DNA from: Phytophthora quininea | Lineage: Eukaryota; Oomycota; Peronosporomycetes; Peronosporales; Peronosporaceae | Direction: 5' to 3' | Assembly (NCBI GenBank): GCA_011947345.1 | Contig: JAAVTG010000616.1 | Coordinates: forward strand, 1-64,000 | Length of the DNA stretch: 64,000 nucleotides | In this document: piece after piece, positions 1 to 12,119 of the stretch | Position numbering within the stretch: the stretch's first letter is position 1 | Layout of the letters: the number at the start of each line of letters is the position of its first letter | The notes under the pieces: generated by a model | Databases searched by the model: none | Told to the model about the DNA's origin: nothing | The model's input: the letters and a program-made list of their open reading frames with translations, nothing else | Translations under genes and position numbers: made by a program

Positions 1-1697
1 GGAAGCAGTCGTCGAGTACAGCCGGCTTCAAGGGAATGGCAGACATGCTAGCAGCCAGCAGCAAAGGGGAGTTCTGACTTGACGCCAAGCAGATGCGTGC
101 GCGCTTCGCTACATACAAGGATCGTTATCTACGAACTAAACGGTATGAAGATAGTACTGGGGCAGGCGTAACTGCAGAGGACGAGGAGAACGGAATATTT
201 ACCTTGCACCAGAAGTTGGAGTCGATGTGTCCGTGGTATGGTCGAATGGAGAAACTATTCGCAGCGAAGGCAAATGTCACCCCGTTGGGTTGCTTTGACT
301 CAACAACCGAAGATCTTACTGATGACGGATCTACACCCTATACGTCGCCAACACTGTCAAGAATTCGCGGAGAAAGCTCGCCTTCTTCAAGCTTCTCACT
401 CAGCGAGCCAACTTACACCAACGAGTACCCGTCAATTGCCCTTGCGCAGTCAAGCCCAGCCACTGCCTCAGCGTCAGCGATGCCGAGCCCTCAAGAACAA
501 GTTGACGCCGCAAACTCAGATGTCAACGCGACACTTGAAACTCCAAATCCGTGGCATGCCCCACAAGATCCCGGTCAGCGCGGTCGCGAGTCAAACGAAG
601 AGATCTGTACAGCACCATCGCCTCCGGTGCGTGGCAGACCCCAGAAGATCCCAATCAGCGCCGTCATGGACCACGTCGAGAGCTCTGCACGACACCAACG
701 TCGCCAGTGCTGTTGCAGACCCCAGAAGACCCCAGTCAGCGCCATCGTGAGCGACACGAAGAGATCTGCACGACAACAACGTCTGCTGAAGTGCTGCCGT
801 CGCTACGCAATCCAGATCACCACCACCGAGAACCGATCCGAGAGCGCCGCACAATCCCCACGTCTCCTGATGTGTGGCAGTACCTACAAGATCAAGAGCA
901 AAGCGAGGACTCCAGCTCTAGCGGCTCGACACAGACGTCGCCTGCTGTATGGCACACTGCACGAGGTCCAAGCTCACGTCGTCGTGAAGACCTCACAGGG
1001 AGCCACATAAGACCGACCTCTGCAGGGATGCAGCAAGCTCCTCAAGAGCCTCCCCACGTCGTCGTGAAGGTCACGGAGGGACTAGCACGAGAGCAACCAC
1101 CACAGCTACGCAGCAGGCTCTACAGGATGCGGACCTCGCTCGTCACACGGGAAGAAACGGCAGAAAGATGGCCAAGGCACCACGCGAAAACGCCAGCGCC
1201 AGCGAACACTTGCAAACAATTTCAAAAAGGGCACGGACATCGAAGCCAGCAACGCTGAACGCCTCACCCCAAGCCACAACAGGAAGCGGAAGCAGGATCG
1301 CCATGGCGATGAAACTTGCAGCTGAGTCGAAAGCAAAAGGTATGAGTGTGGCGGGGTTTGTTTATATATATTAACGTTGTTGTTGGTTATAGTTGCCAAC
1401 CAGCAACTGGATTTCGACAAGGAAAAGTGGACTGGTGAGGCCAAAAGATACTCTGGTAAGATTTTCCACGGTTGATATTTGTAATTGCACTGATCGCAAC
1501 CTTTATGCATCTACATACAGACGAACGCGCTAGAACGCGAGCGCTTAGAGTTCGACAAGACAAGATGGGAAAATGAGCGCGAGGATCGTCGGTCTTCGAT
1601 GCGACAGCAGCAGCGTTTCCTGGTGTTGAGCTCGCTTATTGAGAGAGGTCATGGTGTCGATGAAGCAAAGAAGTTTCTGGACCTTCTACGCGATTAA
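1..1697 (+). pseudogene. Myb/SANT-like transposon-associated DNA-binding protein, cut by the window edge
   Basis: The reading frame enters from the left edge. The first 100 residues show the oomycete SANT-like pattern: the stretch around 93-290 reads YKDRYLRTKRYEDSTGAGVT, then a KLESMCPWYGRMEKLF block. These belong to Myb/SANT-like proteins that accompany PIF/Harbinger-type transposons. A Ser/Pro-rich linker follows, then degenerate 26-27-residue repeats (about 560-1080), then a charged helical tail that ends LERERLEFDKTRW...FLDLLRD with stop 1695-1697. Two probable introns interrupt the tail, near 1340-1390 and 1450-1520. An in-frame TGA sits near 76, and one missing base near 625 shifts the frame inside the repeats, so the gene is broken or mis-sequenced. 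The assignment to this family is good; the exact exon structure is inferred. Confidence 0.55.
654..1290 (+). repeat. 637 bp direct duplication, copy A
   Basis: This stretch recurs almost base for base at 2085-2720. The only difference I found is an A-run of five here against four in the other copy (near 1223-1227). It covers the degenerate peptide repeats and part of the charged tail of the SANT-like gene. Confidence 0.9.
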
Positions 1698-2084
1698 CAC
1701 GATGACCTTGAAGCGCGGCATGGAGTTAAAAACTGAAGCTTTAGCGGGCGACAGGATCTCTCGTCTTGGTGGAGATCTCACGTGTTGCTGCCTTAAAGGA
1801 GATGCTGGTGTTCACAATGCTTTGAGAGCGTGTTATTAAAGTCGTGACAAATACGTTTCGGTTGGTGGGTCAGCGCTTTCCTAGTGCAGTTCGTATTCAT
1901 CCGACAACGAAAATTGCCAGAATCGCTCGAATCTAAACCAACATATCTAATTTTCGTGTTGATGTATAGCTCGCATTTGCCCGTACATGAAGTTGAATCG
2001 CACCGTGTGTTCATGCCAAGTCTCCTGATCAACTACAACCGCCAGTGCTGTCTTCAGAAGTATTGCAGTCTCCAGATGGTCCCG

Positions 2085-2720
2085 ATCAGCGCCGTCATGG
2101 ACCACGTCGAGAGCTCTGCACGACACCAACGTCGCCAGTGCTGTTGCAGACCCCAGAAGACCCCAGTCAGCGCCATCGTGAGCGACACGAAGAGATCTGC
2201 ACGACAACAACGTCTGCTGAAGTGCTGCCGTCGCTACGCAATCCAGATCACCACCACCGAGAACCGATCCGAGAGCGCCGCACAATCCCCACGTCTCCTG
2301 ATGTGTGGCAGTACCTACAAGATCAAGAGCAAAGCGAGGACTCCAGCTCTAGCGGCTCGACACAGACGTCGCCTGCTGTATGGCACACTGCACGAGGTCC
2401 AAGCTCACGTCGTCGTGAAGACCTCACAGGGAGCCACATAAGACCGACCTCTGCAGGGATGCAGCAAGCTCCTCAAGAGCCTCCCCACGTCGTCGTGAAG
2501 GTCACGGAGGGACTAGCACGAGAGCAACCACCACAGCTACGCAGCAGGCTCTACAGGATGCGGACCTCGCTCGTCACACGGGAAGAAACGGCAGAAAGAT
2601 GGCCAAGGCACCACGCGAAAACGCCAGCGCCAGCGAACACTTGCAAACAATTTCAAAAGGGCACGGACATCGAAGCCAGCAACGCTGAACGCCTCACCCC
2701 AAGCCACAACAGGAAGCGGA
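2085..2720 (+). repeat. 637 bp direct duplication, copy B
   Basis: Second copy of 654-1290, 1431 bp downstream in the same direction. It starts and stops inside coding sequence and has no N-terminal SANT part, so it is a dead fragment. The near identity means the duplication is recent or was homogenised. Confidence 0.9.
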
Positions 2721-4250
2721 GCAAATGATTTTGGTCGCTCCTTTTCAAGTCGATGCTGTTGTGGACAAGGTCAATATACGAGTTGAATATCTTGGCGCTT
2801 GTGTACTGTAGAATGCTGTGCCCGCGTGCCGAAGATAATCGCAAAGGGAGAGGGTTTTGCTCGAGCCCTGCTTGATCAAGAAACCCTCGAGCCACGCTCT
2901 GTGGCGGCATTGTGTTCACTTGCTGCGGCGTCTGAGTATTGGGCGATGCTAGCAGCTCCTGCACAGTCCAGGTCTTGTGGCGGGCATCCAATACGCTGGA
3001 CAGGCTGTCTAGTCGCTTTGGATGCGGATGACCTCGGTGAAGATGAACACAACGACGTGACAAGCTGGCGACCTTCTGCGTATATGAAATGTCGTCCTGG
3101 TACTGTCAAATCAAACGCTGGACCGAATACCGTGACTTCAACATCCCGTCCTAGCACAGTCGATGGCACTTCTCGACCCAGGCACAAGAAGCGCTGATGT
3201 CGATATATACTGCTTTGGAGCAGTGCACTTCGCTTTGACACTTGATCGAGTTGGAGATTTCGATCCCCGTTCGTTGCGTCTACCGCACCAGGTCAACGTC
3301 TCCACGTATGCTCAGGGTGTGGACCAGTGGCTACGTGGCCGCGTTTCGAATCGTTTGGTAGTGATGCCGCGGTAATGCCTATGGAGTTTTACCTGCAGTT
3401 CCGACTGATTTGAAGATGAGCCACAACACTTCTCAAGGGTTTGAGATGAATAGCGAATATACGGGGGAGACGGTGGCGAAGATTCCAGCACGGAGGTGTA
3501 TGGCGTCGTGCAGGAGCTGCCAGTGTGCGGATCGAGCGTTCAATCGGCCGAAGACGGTTTGCCGCACATGTATACCATCCAGCCGTGGCGACAGCAAATA
3601 AGCGACTCGAGCAGCAACAGCAACTTTGAGTTCGCTCCATGAAGGAGAAGAAGTCCACGGTTGCACTCACAGACACGAATAGCATTTCCGTGTCGGAGAT
3701 TGACCAGAGCGTGCTTAACCCGGTTGCATCCGATATCGCTGAGAACAACTCTGGTACTACGCACCACCAACGATATCCCCTTGGAACTGAAAGTGAAGCA
3801 GAACTCGAACCAGAAACGATCATCGGGGAGATCGGTCACCGCGTCTTGGGTGTTCAAGAAGCTGGCGCTCTTGTCGTATATCGTCGTACTGGATTTGCTC
3901 GAGGAAAACGCGTTCGCGCTGCGGTTTGCCGAGGAATCGGGAGTGTTCACCCCCGTGCTGATGGCCACACGTCGGACTCAAGCCGTTGTTGGTGGTTGAG
4001 TACATATGGAGACGATGACTCCGTATCCGAACCTGAAGAAGCCTATAAATCCACGTTCGAGGGCCTCTGACGAACTGGATACCCCTGCTAGCAGCTCTAC
4101 GTAGAATCCCATATCTCTTTCTCCATGATCTGCAGCTTCCACGCCTCCACTCTACCATGTGATGATCCCCGACGGCAACGTGACGGAGCAGTAGAGCTGA
4201 AACTTCGATCATCTCTTCGGGGACAAAGGCGTGTTCGCTATCCACACCTC
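2721..4250. other. No recognisable gene
   Basis: ORFs of 60-145 codons overlap on both strands here, but none shows a recognisable domain, a convincing splice pattern or a conserved motif. The 132-codon plus-strand ORF at 2799-3197 has a weakly repetitive C-terminus. I do not call it a gene. Confidence 0.5.
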
Positions 4251-4254
4251 GTCG

Positions 4255-4949
4255 TCTTTCCCAGTTGCCCTACCCGAATACATTCCACGTAGCATGGCAT
4301 CCGACGGAGTGATTTCCTCGACAGGCGACTTCGGTGATTTTGACACTGCTTAGTGCCAGTACTGCCTCAAGCGGAACCAAGTACGTACGCAGAGCTGACC
4401 ATGTGACGATCAGCGAAAGAAACTTAGTAGAATTCGTGGGTCTTGTCATGACCCAATTGGCCCTCGGAAGCTCCCCCAAGTGAAAATGGCTCCAGCTCGA
4501 CTTAACTCCATGCAATAGTAGTCCCCACAGCAAACCTGAGCCTTAGGAATCGGTTCTGCTTGTTACATCCTTCGAAGTACTAGAGCCGTTGGTGGCGCCA
4601 GCAGCTATCCAACTTCGCCAGAACACTCGTTATATAACGACCACGGCCTGCGGTGGGTGCAGCTAGCGTTTCTGTTGGCTCATGGCCTAACTGTCCGTGG
4701 TCGCTAAAGCCCCATAAGAGCACCATTCCGTCTTCGGTTAGTATGACCGCATGCCTAAAAACCGCACGCAACTCCCGTCACTCGTGATGGCATTCGAAGA
4801 AGTCGACGGTGTGTTTCGTGCGTCAGACACACTCTTCTCCCATTTTCGCCATTAACCGCTTGATATACGCGCGGGAGACATCGGCCCCAAGCAAATGACG
4901 AACGTCCGTCATCTCGAGCTGCCACTACACACACCGGTAATGCTGCCAA
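4255..4949 (-). pseudogene. RCC1-repeat protein relic
   Basis: Read across three minus-strand frames, the fragments resemble RCC1 (beta-propeller) repeats. At about 4760-4620 the peptide HAVILTEDGMVLLWGFSDHG is followed by QLGHEPTE, which is the typical RCC1 unit of a hydrophobic strand, an acidic turn and a WG..GQLG loop. A flanking fragment (4949-4760) carries a similar WG turn (SSFAWG). No frame stays open over more than one repeat, and stops and shifts are frequent, so this is a decayed piece. Neighbours are also decayed. A functional guanine-exchange or scaffold role cannot be argued. Confidence 0.4.
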
Positions 4950-6609
4950 AACCTACAACTTCACATTGACATCAGCGAAGGTACCAACGAGACGAATGCG
5001 AGCTCCGGATCCTACGAACTTCCTGTCGTGGCGATTGCCTGAAACAACGGTAGGTCCTGACCCAGCAGCAAACAGACCTCCGTTCGTAGCAGCTCTCTTA
5101 ATCTCAGCTCGAGCATCAAGCTCTCGAGCAAAGAGATTATGTCGATCTCGTGTACACCGCTGAGCATCAGACACTGAACAACGCCGTCGCCAAACGGACC
5201 GGATCAGCAGTGCAGCACTAGCTTGATGACACTCCTGCCACCCTTCGAGCGTTACGTAGCAATGAAGCTGACGTTTGTAGAATTGAATTTGTCGTGAGAT
5301 GTGCTGGGCGCAGGCGCAAACGTGAGCGATTACGAAGTTCACTGCCCGAAAAGAGATCGATGCAGTGGAGGCGTACTGGCGACGTGCCCTTGAAATTCTT
5401 GACTGACGATACTCTTGCTGTACGAGGACTTGCTTCCTCCTCCAGCGCTGCTGGTGGAGTCTGTGCCATGGGTTAAACGCAATGGGATGCACTTCGTCGA
5501 GCAAAGGCGGCCATTTGTACCTCGTGCGTGTGCCAAACTCGAGCGACACCCTGCGGCGCCCTCCCAACTCCATTTGTGGCATAATGAAAAAGCCTCGCTA
5601 CATCATTCTCCTTCAGTCGCCGAGCGCTTGCGTATTCTGCAGCCTTGCGGGTGGAAGTTGCAGGGTCGTGGAACAGCTACACTAGCAGCGCAACGTTTTA
5701 GTGAAAGTCCCAGATCACCCGAGAGACGGCAACACGTGCTCCCAAACCTCGAGAGCATACACTCGATCTCGTTGACCCTCAGCAAACACGTGCTGCAAGT
5801 GTTTGTCCAGTACCGACGGCAAGTCCTTCCCTACGTGTCATCAAGAAGATGGTGATGCAGATTTCCAAACTGTAGAGGAGTCATGATGTCGAAGCCTCCT
5901 ACTGATCGCGCAGACTTGGAGCCTGCGTTCGTAGCCCCGTAGGAGTCTTTAATGCCAACGTCCAGCCACTGCAGAAATTCGTCCAGTGTCACCAACCCGG
6001 TGTATCGAGCTGCAATGTGACAACGGTGGTAAAATCATCGAGCATCTTGAGCTGTGAACCAGTGCGCCAAAGGCTGTAGCTGAGGCCAAACCGCTAAATA
6101 CTGACGCGAATAGCGCCTGCTACAATGCCGTCCTCGCCAACAACGTGCAGACGAAACTCCTTTCTGCTGCGCGCGCAAACTTGCCATCCCCATGGCCGCC
6201 AGTTGCGATCTTAAACGACTTGTCCGTCCGGTCTCCGGTATTTTCTACAGCGATGTCGTCGAGCGAACCAAAACGCAGCGGCAGTGTCCAGCGTGACGGC
6301 GCTAAGTTCGATTTGTGCGTCTCAAGGACGTCTACGGTCGAACGCGGAGCAACACGTTGAGCTTGGATCGTTGCTCTGGTTGATCTCGCTGCAAAGTTGA
6401 ACAAGAAACTCGCTGCTGGAAAAGGAGATTCAAGTGCATGAGCGCAAGCATCAAGCGCTGATAGCTTAGCAATTCGACGAATCAAGTCCATCGCAGCTCC
6501 TCCGGCTGAAGCTTGCGCGAGCTGGAGCCAACGTTGCGGTGTCCGAAAGAAGTGCTGGCATTTAGCGGGTAACCAATCGTGATCGTTGGCGCCAGTGAAT
6601 TCGGCAACG
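4950..6609. other. Gene-poor, decayed sequence
   Basis: Many overlapping ORFs of 60-210 codons occur on both strands, but none carries a domain I recognise. The stretch probably contains further remains of the RCC1-like gene and of the ABC transporter's downstream parts. Confidence 0.4.
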
Positions 6610-8224
6610 TCATGTAGGCGCTAATGACGTGCTCGAAGAACAACAGCACCAGGAAACACACGATCTGCTTCTTCGCATGAGGCCGTTCATGAAGAAGAAG
6701 AAATCCCCCAGGAAAAACGACATGGCCATGTTCACGGGGGTCTGTACCACACTTTCAGCGATAGCGTTATGGAAGAAGTTGCCTGGACACTGCTTGTAGA
6801 ACACCGTGCGCAGTTAGAAGCAAATTGATCGGCTGTCACGCCTGACGCTGGAAGAGCGGTCGTTGATGTGCTGCCACGCAATGCCGAAGAGATCATGCGC
6901 AGGTAGTACGAAGGGCTGACGACGTAGTATAGCATAACCCATGACAATGGCAATGATAAGGGCCTCTAATATCTGGCCCCAGAGCAGCACACCAGCTTCT
7001 GCCGATTGAGCAGCAGCACTGTACTGGAAATGAATGTCAGGCCGAATTCAGACGTTTGCTTCGAACACGCGGGGTTTGTCACACTCTTCGTCTTCTTGAA
7101 GTCTTCGGTCTCCTGAACTAGTGCTCGTTTGAGCCTTCCTGATGGCCACATGCGCCTTCGGTAAATGATTGACTGACAGACCAAGTTGTTGAAGTCCACA
7201 GGCAGGCGTTTGGGATTCACCTACACGTTGACGCATTGATAGCCTCGACCCGACGTCACTTCGATCAGGAAATCGACCGGGTTCACACGAGGCAATCAAC
7301 TGGAACTGCACTCTTCGATCTCCGTCCTTGCCCCGTAGTAGGTCATGTGGCCCTCATTGATCATCAAGATGCCGCCGAACACCGGGCATAGGCTCCAGCA
7401 GACTTACTGAGTAGAGCAGTGACAGCTGAGCCGCCGAGCGCCTTTCACCGTATGGCAACTTGACGATATCGAAAGTCGCGGCGCTGTCGATAACTGTGGA
7501 GATCGCTTCGCACAGGAACAAGCTCGCCGCCCACGAGCACCTTGCCAACCATCACGCGTTTGCGCTCGCCGCAGCTCGCCCCACGCAACAGAGCAACGGC
7601 CACCACCGTGTCAGCGCACACTTCGAGCCTCAGAGTGTTGATGAACGACTTGGAGAACAGCGCCACGATGTCGTGCATCTCCTCGCACGCACATGCCGAA
7701 CTTGAAGGTATCGGGCTCCGTGAGCGTATGATGTGGTTGTACGTCTGGTCAACGAGACTCACGAGGTCTTTCTTGGCTCCTCTCAGACCCGAGTAGACGA
7801 TCTTCCCGCCAATTTCCGTCTTGGAGTTGCGACTTGAGGAGCGTTGACTTCCCTGAGCCTGGGTTGGTCAGGGTCAGCGTTAGCTTGCCGAGCTTGACGA
7901 TGCCGTTAATGGATCGCAGCGCGTGCTTGGTGACCACCTTGGTCGCCATGGCATGGGATAGGACGCCACGGTGATATGGGCGTCCACCATGGCGTACTTC
8001 TGCGCCTGAAACGGCAGGTTCCCAAAGCGCACGTCGTTCGTGGGCAGCTGGATGTTGACTTGTGCGTACTTCTTGTAGTAGCGCTCGACCCCACTGTTGG
8101 GCATCATTTCAAGATCGTCGGCGCGTAGCATCGAGTAGCGGCTGGTCATGGCGTCGCGCGACTGTGAGTACAGACTACGGAGAGCTGAGCGAGCCGAAGA
8201 CAGGGGACACCTCCTCACTGGCAC
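6610..8224 (-). pseudogene. PDR-type ABC transporter (ABCG) relic, N-terminal half
   Basis: The minus strand carries, in correct order but in shifting frames, the landmarks of an oomycete PDR/ABCG transporter. These are an N-terminal VERYYKKYAQVNIQLPTNDV segment (about 8105-8035), a Walker A (NPGSGKSTLL, about 7860), a LVDQTYNH block, the signature loop (LLRGASCGERKRVMVGK, about 7590), a LDSAATFDIVK-like D-loop region (about 7480), and a membrane segment with FYKQCPGNFF...VVQTPVNMAMSFFLGDFFFFM (about 6800-6690). Intact PDR proteins are about 1300 residues; only part of the first half is present. Frame changes, in-frame stops and a degraded signature (SCGE for SGGE) show real decay. When intact such proteins export drugs or lipids across the plasma membrane. 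Confidence 0.75.
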
Positions 8225-8408
8225 TGATCTTGGGCTGCAACAACATCATCTTGGCCGCGGGCAGATCCTCCTGGGCCATGTTTGGGCGAGAGTCTTCAAA
8301 CAAGAACACGACAACGATCGCAAGCCTCACGTTATGCGAGACCGCGCCTGTGTATGTGCCGCCGAGTCCTAAGTGTAATTGGCTTGATGAACTCACGAAT
8401 TGACCCGC

Positions 8409-9579
8409 TTACTTCTCGCTCCGTAAAATCAACAGCATTGGCATCCAGATCACGCTCCAAAACATCTTCTTCCATGCATCACCAAGCTGCGCCATCATGT
8501 TATGCAGCACACAGCAGCCTATAGCCCAGTCAATTAAATGACTCATCTCTTCTTCGGATCTTAACTGGTTCCGAAGTTCGCGTAGTGAGGACCATCGGCC
8601 CTTTAGTACTCCAATTGTATGTTCGTTTCTCACCCGAGACATCGCCAAGAAGTTGTTAAAATCACTGTTGTCGCGTGTATCTGCTAACGGTGACTTGTAC
8701 GCAGGTAGTACGGTTCGCAGTAACGGATACGCCGAGTCAGTTAAAAGATATTCACCTTGATCAAAGAAACGATCACGCTCTCGAAAGAGGGCCATCCGCT
8801 TGAAGACATTTGAGTCCGCACAGGAGCCAGGGCAGCCGCAGTGAACTGCTATAATTCTTTATCGTTGTCACAAACTACCTGCATTGACACAGAATACCTG
8901 ACACAAAAGTTAGCGCAATAACTTGGTCAGCTAGACACTACTCACCTTTTCTTCCTGTCCCAATAACTGCTGCCGTCCACTGCAGGCCTCTGCGCGAGCG
9001 GGAGTGTGGTGCCATCAATAAACCCCACGCAACCGGGAAAACCTTCCGTCCTCAGTACGTCCGAAATCTCGCGTCGTCGAGCTCGTGATGGCCACGATAT
9101 CCACTTTGCTCGAACTGCCTTGAGAGCTAGAAGAACGCGAGATGTGTAGAGTACAACTGACCCAGTCACTATATCAAAGTTCCGGTGAAATTCTCCTACG
9201 GCTGCACCGTTGCCGTTTTGGCCGAGACGGGTTAAGGCGACCGCAAGTTGCAAGCAAACAGGTCGCTGTTTGTGGGGGCATTAGGCGTCTCAGAGTGGAA
9301 AACCTCGCAGTCATAGATGTAGTCGTGGAGAGCAGTAAATGATCTTTTGGACACTCGTGTGAGCTGGCGGAAATCCTTGTCTGTGAGCGCCATTATGGTC
9401 GCAAAATCCCTCCCACGATGCGGCGAACGGGGGCGGTCGTACAGATATCGGCTCGTGGCAACTGTGAGAAAGAGATTCCATAGTTCCTCGGTTGCCTCGT
9501 CATCGTCATCCGCCAGCGCGAAGGCGCACGCTACGCCCAAGGCGTGCAGAATCTCACTGCGCTCCGATCTGTGAGGCAT
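8409..9579 (-). pseudogene. PIF/Harbinger transposase (DDE_Tnp_4 type) relic
   Basis: Start ATG at 9579-9577. The N-terminal part has a helix-rich segment (TDKDFRQLTRVSKRSF), followed by LQLAVALTRLG, then the first catalytic block GCVGFIDGTTLPLAQ, an intron of about 50 bp near 8894-8942, the second block CGCPGSCADSNVFK (the DS), and the third block LTDSAYPLL...FNNFLAMSRVRNEHTIGVLKGRW with the catalytic E. This order is diagnostic for PIF/Harbinger transposases. Two frame breaks lie at about 9240 and 8852; each is explained by one missing base. No clear terminal inverted repeats were found by eye. The gene moves DNA by cut and paste when intact. Confidence 0.8.
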
Positions 9580-10650
9580 CTTTGCAAATATCGGCAGAGG
9601 GAGTGGTACAACGCGAAATCGGAGTGGTACTTGTACCGAAATATGCTCCGATTTCAGGAAATCGGCCGCGGACAAATCTACCGCCAAAATGCTAATTTTG
9701 AAACCCCTAATGGTTCCTAATCTCAAAACAGCCAAAAACGACCAATTTCCACGACTGTGGATGAACAACCCCGCACCACAAAGAATACCCCTCACTAGGA
9801 ATAAATATGCCGCTCCCGACGCTATAAAAGCGAGGATCTGTATCTATTCGCACTCCTCAAGGCATCGGTTCTCGTAGTGTTGAACCATAGCAACGATTTT
9901 GTATTATGTTACATGTAATCTGTACAGTTCCAAGCGAGTCTTCGTTGGTATGGAATACCCCATCCAGTAAACAGCGCATCAGAAGGCTGCGGAATCTCAT
10001 GATCTGCTTTGCATGTCAGCCCGTTGTGCGAACTGCGACAGGCACACCGTACCGATTGGGTGTTGTAAGATCAAAATGTTGGTCTTTCAACACTATAAGT
10101 GAACACTGTGCAGACTTGTTATCGATATCATGTAGTACTCGTTATTTCTTGTTGTGTCGCCGAAAGTATACTTCCAAAACCTGCGAAGCTTTTTTCAAAT
10201 TGAGCAGCTACCCGCGGCAACTCACTACCTCTGTGTACGGAATCGCACATCTAGGGCTGCATCTCGACCCTGCGAAACACATCCAAAGAATGCAGAAGGC
10301 ACAGGAGCAGCACTGAAGGCAAGCAGCAGGTGGGGCTCCGTCCGATTGCCGAGCAATATACTCCAGCTGAGCTGACTATTCCCCAGTGAACAAGTGCTAT
10401 CTAAAGCTGGAAGCGTTCGTGCTCCGCCTAAACTTTCACCCCATGGCGTTTTGATCGCGCCCGTCCCAGCAACAAGATCTCTGCGTGGATAAGCTATGAC
10501 ACTGACACAAAAGGCCAAAGCAACAAGTTTACTTGTGTTTACTGTAAACCCTTCCCGTCCGAAGAGTGTACAGTCTGTTGCTCAACAACGAACTACGACC
10601 AGTGGCAACAATCAATGATCATGTCAAGCACCTAGACGTAGTTCGAGCCA
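9580..10650. other. No gene recognised
   Basis: AT-richer sequence between the transposase relic and the effector gene. Short ORFs only, without family resemblance. The right part of the transposon probably ends somewhere in 9590-9900. Confidence 0.5.
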
Positions 10651-10656
10651 CTCGAT

Positions 10657-10672
10657 TCTCACTTTGCAATCT
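10657..10672 (+). promoter_or_regulatory. Inr-like core promoter of the RXLR-Nudix gene
   Basis: The 16 bases TCTCACTTTGCAATCT match the oomycete initiator consensus (GCTCATTYYNCAWTTT) at about 13 positions and end 28 bp before the proposed start codon, the usual spacing for short oomycete leaders. Transcription start is inferred, not shown. Confidence 0.5.
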
Positions 10673-10700
10673 GCGATCAAGATCCCAAGAACTCAGACCC

Positions 10701-11781
10701 ATGCGTCTGTTGTCGCTCATCGCCTTGGCCGCCTTCGTTTGCTCGGGAGTTGTCTCCGCCACCCCCAACGCAAACAAGCTCGACATCGCCCAGCTTGACT
10801 CCGAGATTGCGCGCTTGTCGCGCGAATTGGCTGCCGACATTGAGAGCAACAACGTTAAGCGATCCCTGCGAGGAACCGCCGACGACCCCGACGGCCTCGA
10901 CGATTCTGACTCTGAAATGGAAAGAGGTCCCTTGACGCAGGCGTGATGGCAAAGCTAGAGAAAGCAGTGTCTATGACTGGGAAGGAGAAACAAGTGGCAT
11001 CTAATGCTGTGAAGGAGTTCGAGCACGCAGCCGCCAAGTCCACAGAGACAAAGAAGAAGCTCGCCGCAAAGCTGAGCTCGCAGGGGCTGCACAAGGATGC
11101 TGGGACCGGCGCTAAAATCGATGCCGCGTTGGCGTCTCGCGTGGGTCGCGACATCCAGCGCTACGACGGCGATCGGCGCCTGTTGTCGTGCAGCGTCATT
11201 TCTCGTGCCGAAGGCACTCACACGAACGTCCCCGGCACTGGTAACGATGTGATGCTCATTTCGAGCTCCAGACCCGCGGCCGAAGGCAAACCGGAGAAGT
11301 GGATCTTGCCCAAGGGTGGCTGGGATGCAGATGAAACCATCACCGCGAGTGCGACGCGCGAGATCTGGGAGGAAGCAGGGGTAAGTTACGGGGTTTTGGT
11401 CGCTGTTGCCGTCGACCATCCATATTAACGCGATGTGTTGTAGATTGTGGGCGAATTCGTGGGCGGCCTGGGCAGATACAATTTTAAGAACCGAGAAGAG
11501 AAGCCGTACCGTTATTACGGCTTCCGAGTGACCGCCAAAAAGGCCCTCGATGACTGGCCCGAAAGTTCTCGCAGACGCATTTTTGTGAGTCGTTAATGGA
11601 AGGTGCTGTGTAGTGAACAAGTGCTGACAAAGTCCATGAATGCTTTCCTGACTAGGTTTCCTTCGATGATGCGATGGAGAAACTGAAGGACCGTCCCGAC
11701 ATGGTCCACATGGTGAAGCGTGCCAAGCTCCAAGCGTTCTTGGAAGCGAAGATAGCGGCGCGTGCAGCTGCCGCGGCTTGA
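10701..11781 (+). CDS. RXLR-dEER secreted effector with C-terminal Nudix hydrolase domain (Avr3b-like)
   Basis: The N-terminus is a clear signal peptide (residues 1-20, a hydrophobic core after MRL and a small-residue cut site near VSA). RSLR follows at residues 54-57 and an acidic EMER at 72-75, the RXLR-dEER host-entry signature. After a linker comes a Nudix domain with a complete Nudix box spanning about 11317-11383 (G-x5-E-x7-R-E-x-x-E-E-x-G). Exons end at 11380 and 11584 and resume at 11444 and 11656, all phase 0 with GT/AG; stop 11779-11781. One frame break lies between the dEER and Nudix parts: the first frame stops at 10944-10946 and the second is open from before that point. One missing base in the CCC at 10928-10930 would explain it. 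Family knowledge: P. sojae Avr3b has the same design and acts in the plant cell as an ADP-ribose/NADH pyrophosphorylase. The substrate here is inferred. The alternative is a true loss-of-function allele. Confidence 0.8.
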
Positions 11782-11958
11782 GTCTAGTAAGCTCACCTGA
11801 TCCAACCGGAAAGCGGCGAAAATGAATTTAAAACAATAGAGGTGCCGCTCTTCAGTCATAGAGGTTTCCTACAAACGCTTTTTCATCTTGTTCCTGTCTT
11901 CGCTTTCTAAGGCCTTACTTGTGCTACTACACAAGAAACGGTCTCTGCAACTGTTATG

Positions 11959-12119
11959 TCAGTCGGCCATCTTGTCCAGCCGGCCACCGTTTCCGCTGAC
12001 CGGCTTTGTCTTGGACGCGCCCAGCGAGTGCAGCCGATGCGTTTTGATCGAGATCAAATTACGGGCGACGCACAGCAGAACCTCGCGCAGGAACTTGGTG
12101 TCGTCATCGAGCAGCGAAA
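11959..12119 (-). CDS. Possible terminal exon of an unidentified minus-strand gene
   Basis: Behind a CAG acceptor (12120-12122 on the complement) lies an open stretch of 53 codons that reads LLDDDTKFLREVLLCVARNL and goes on to a basic, polar end with stop at 11959-11961. It has coding-like composition. No upstream exon was identified with confidence between 12120 and 12600, and I do not recognise the family. It may be chance. Confidence 0.22.
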
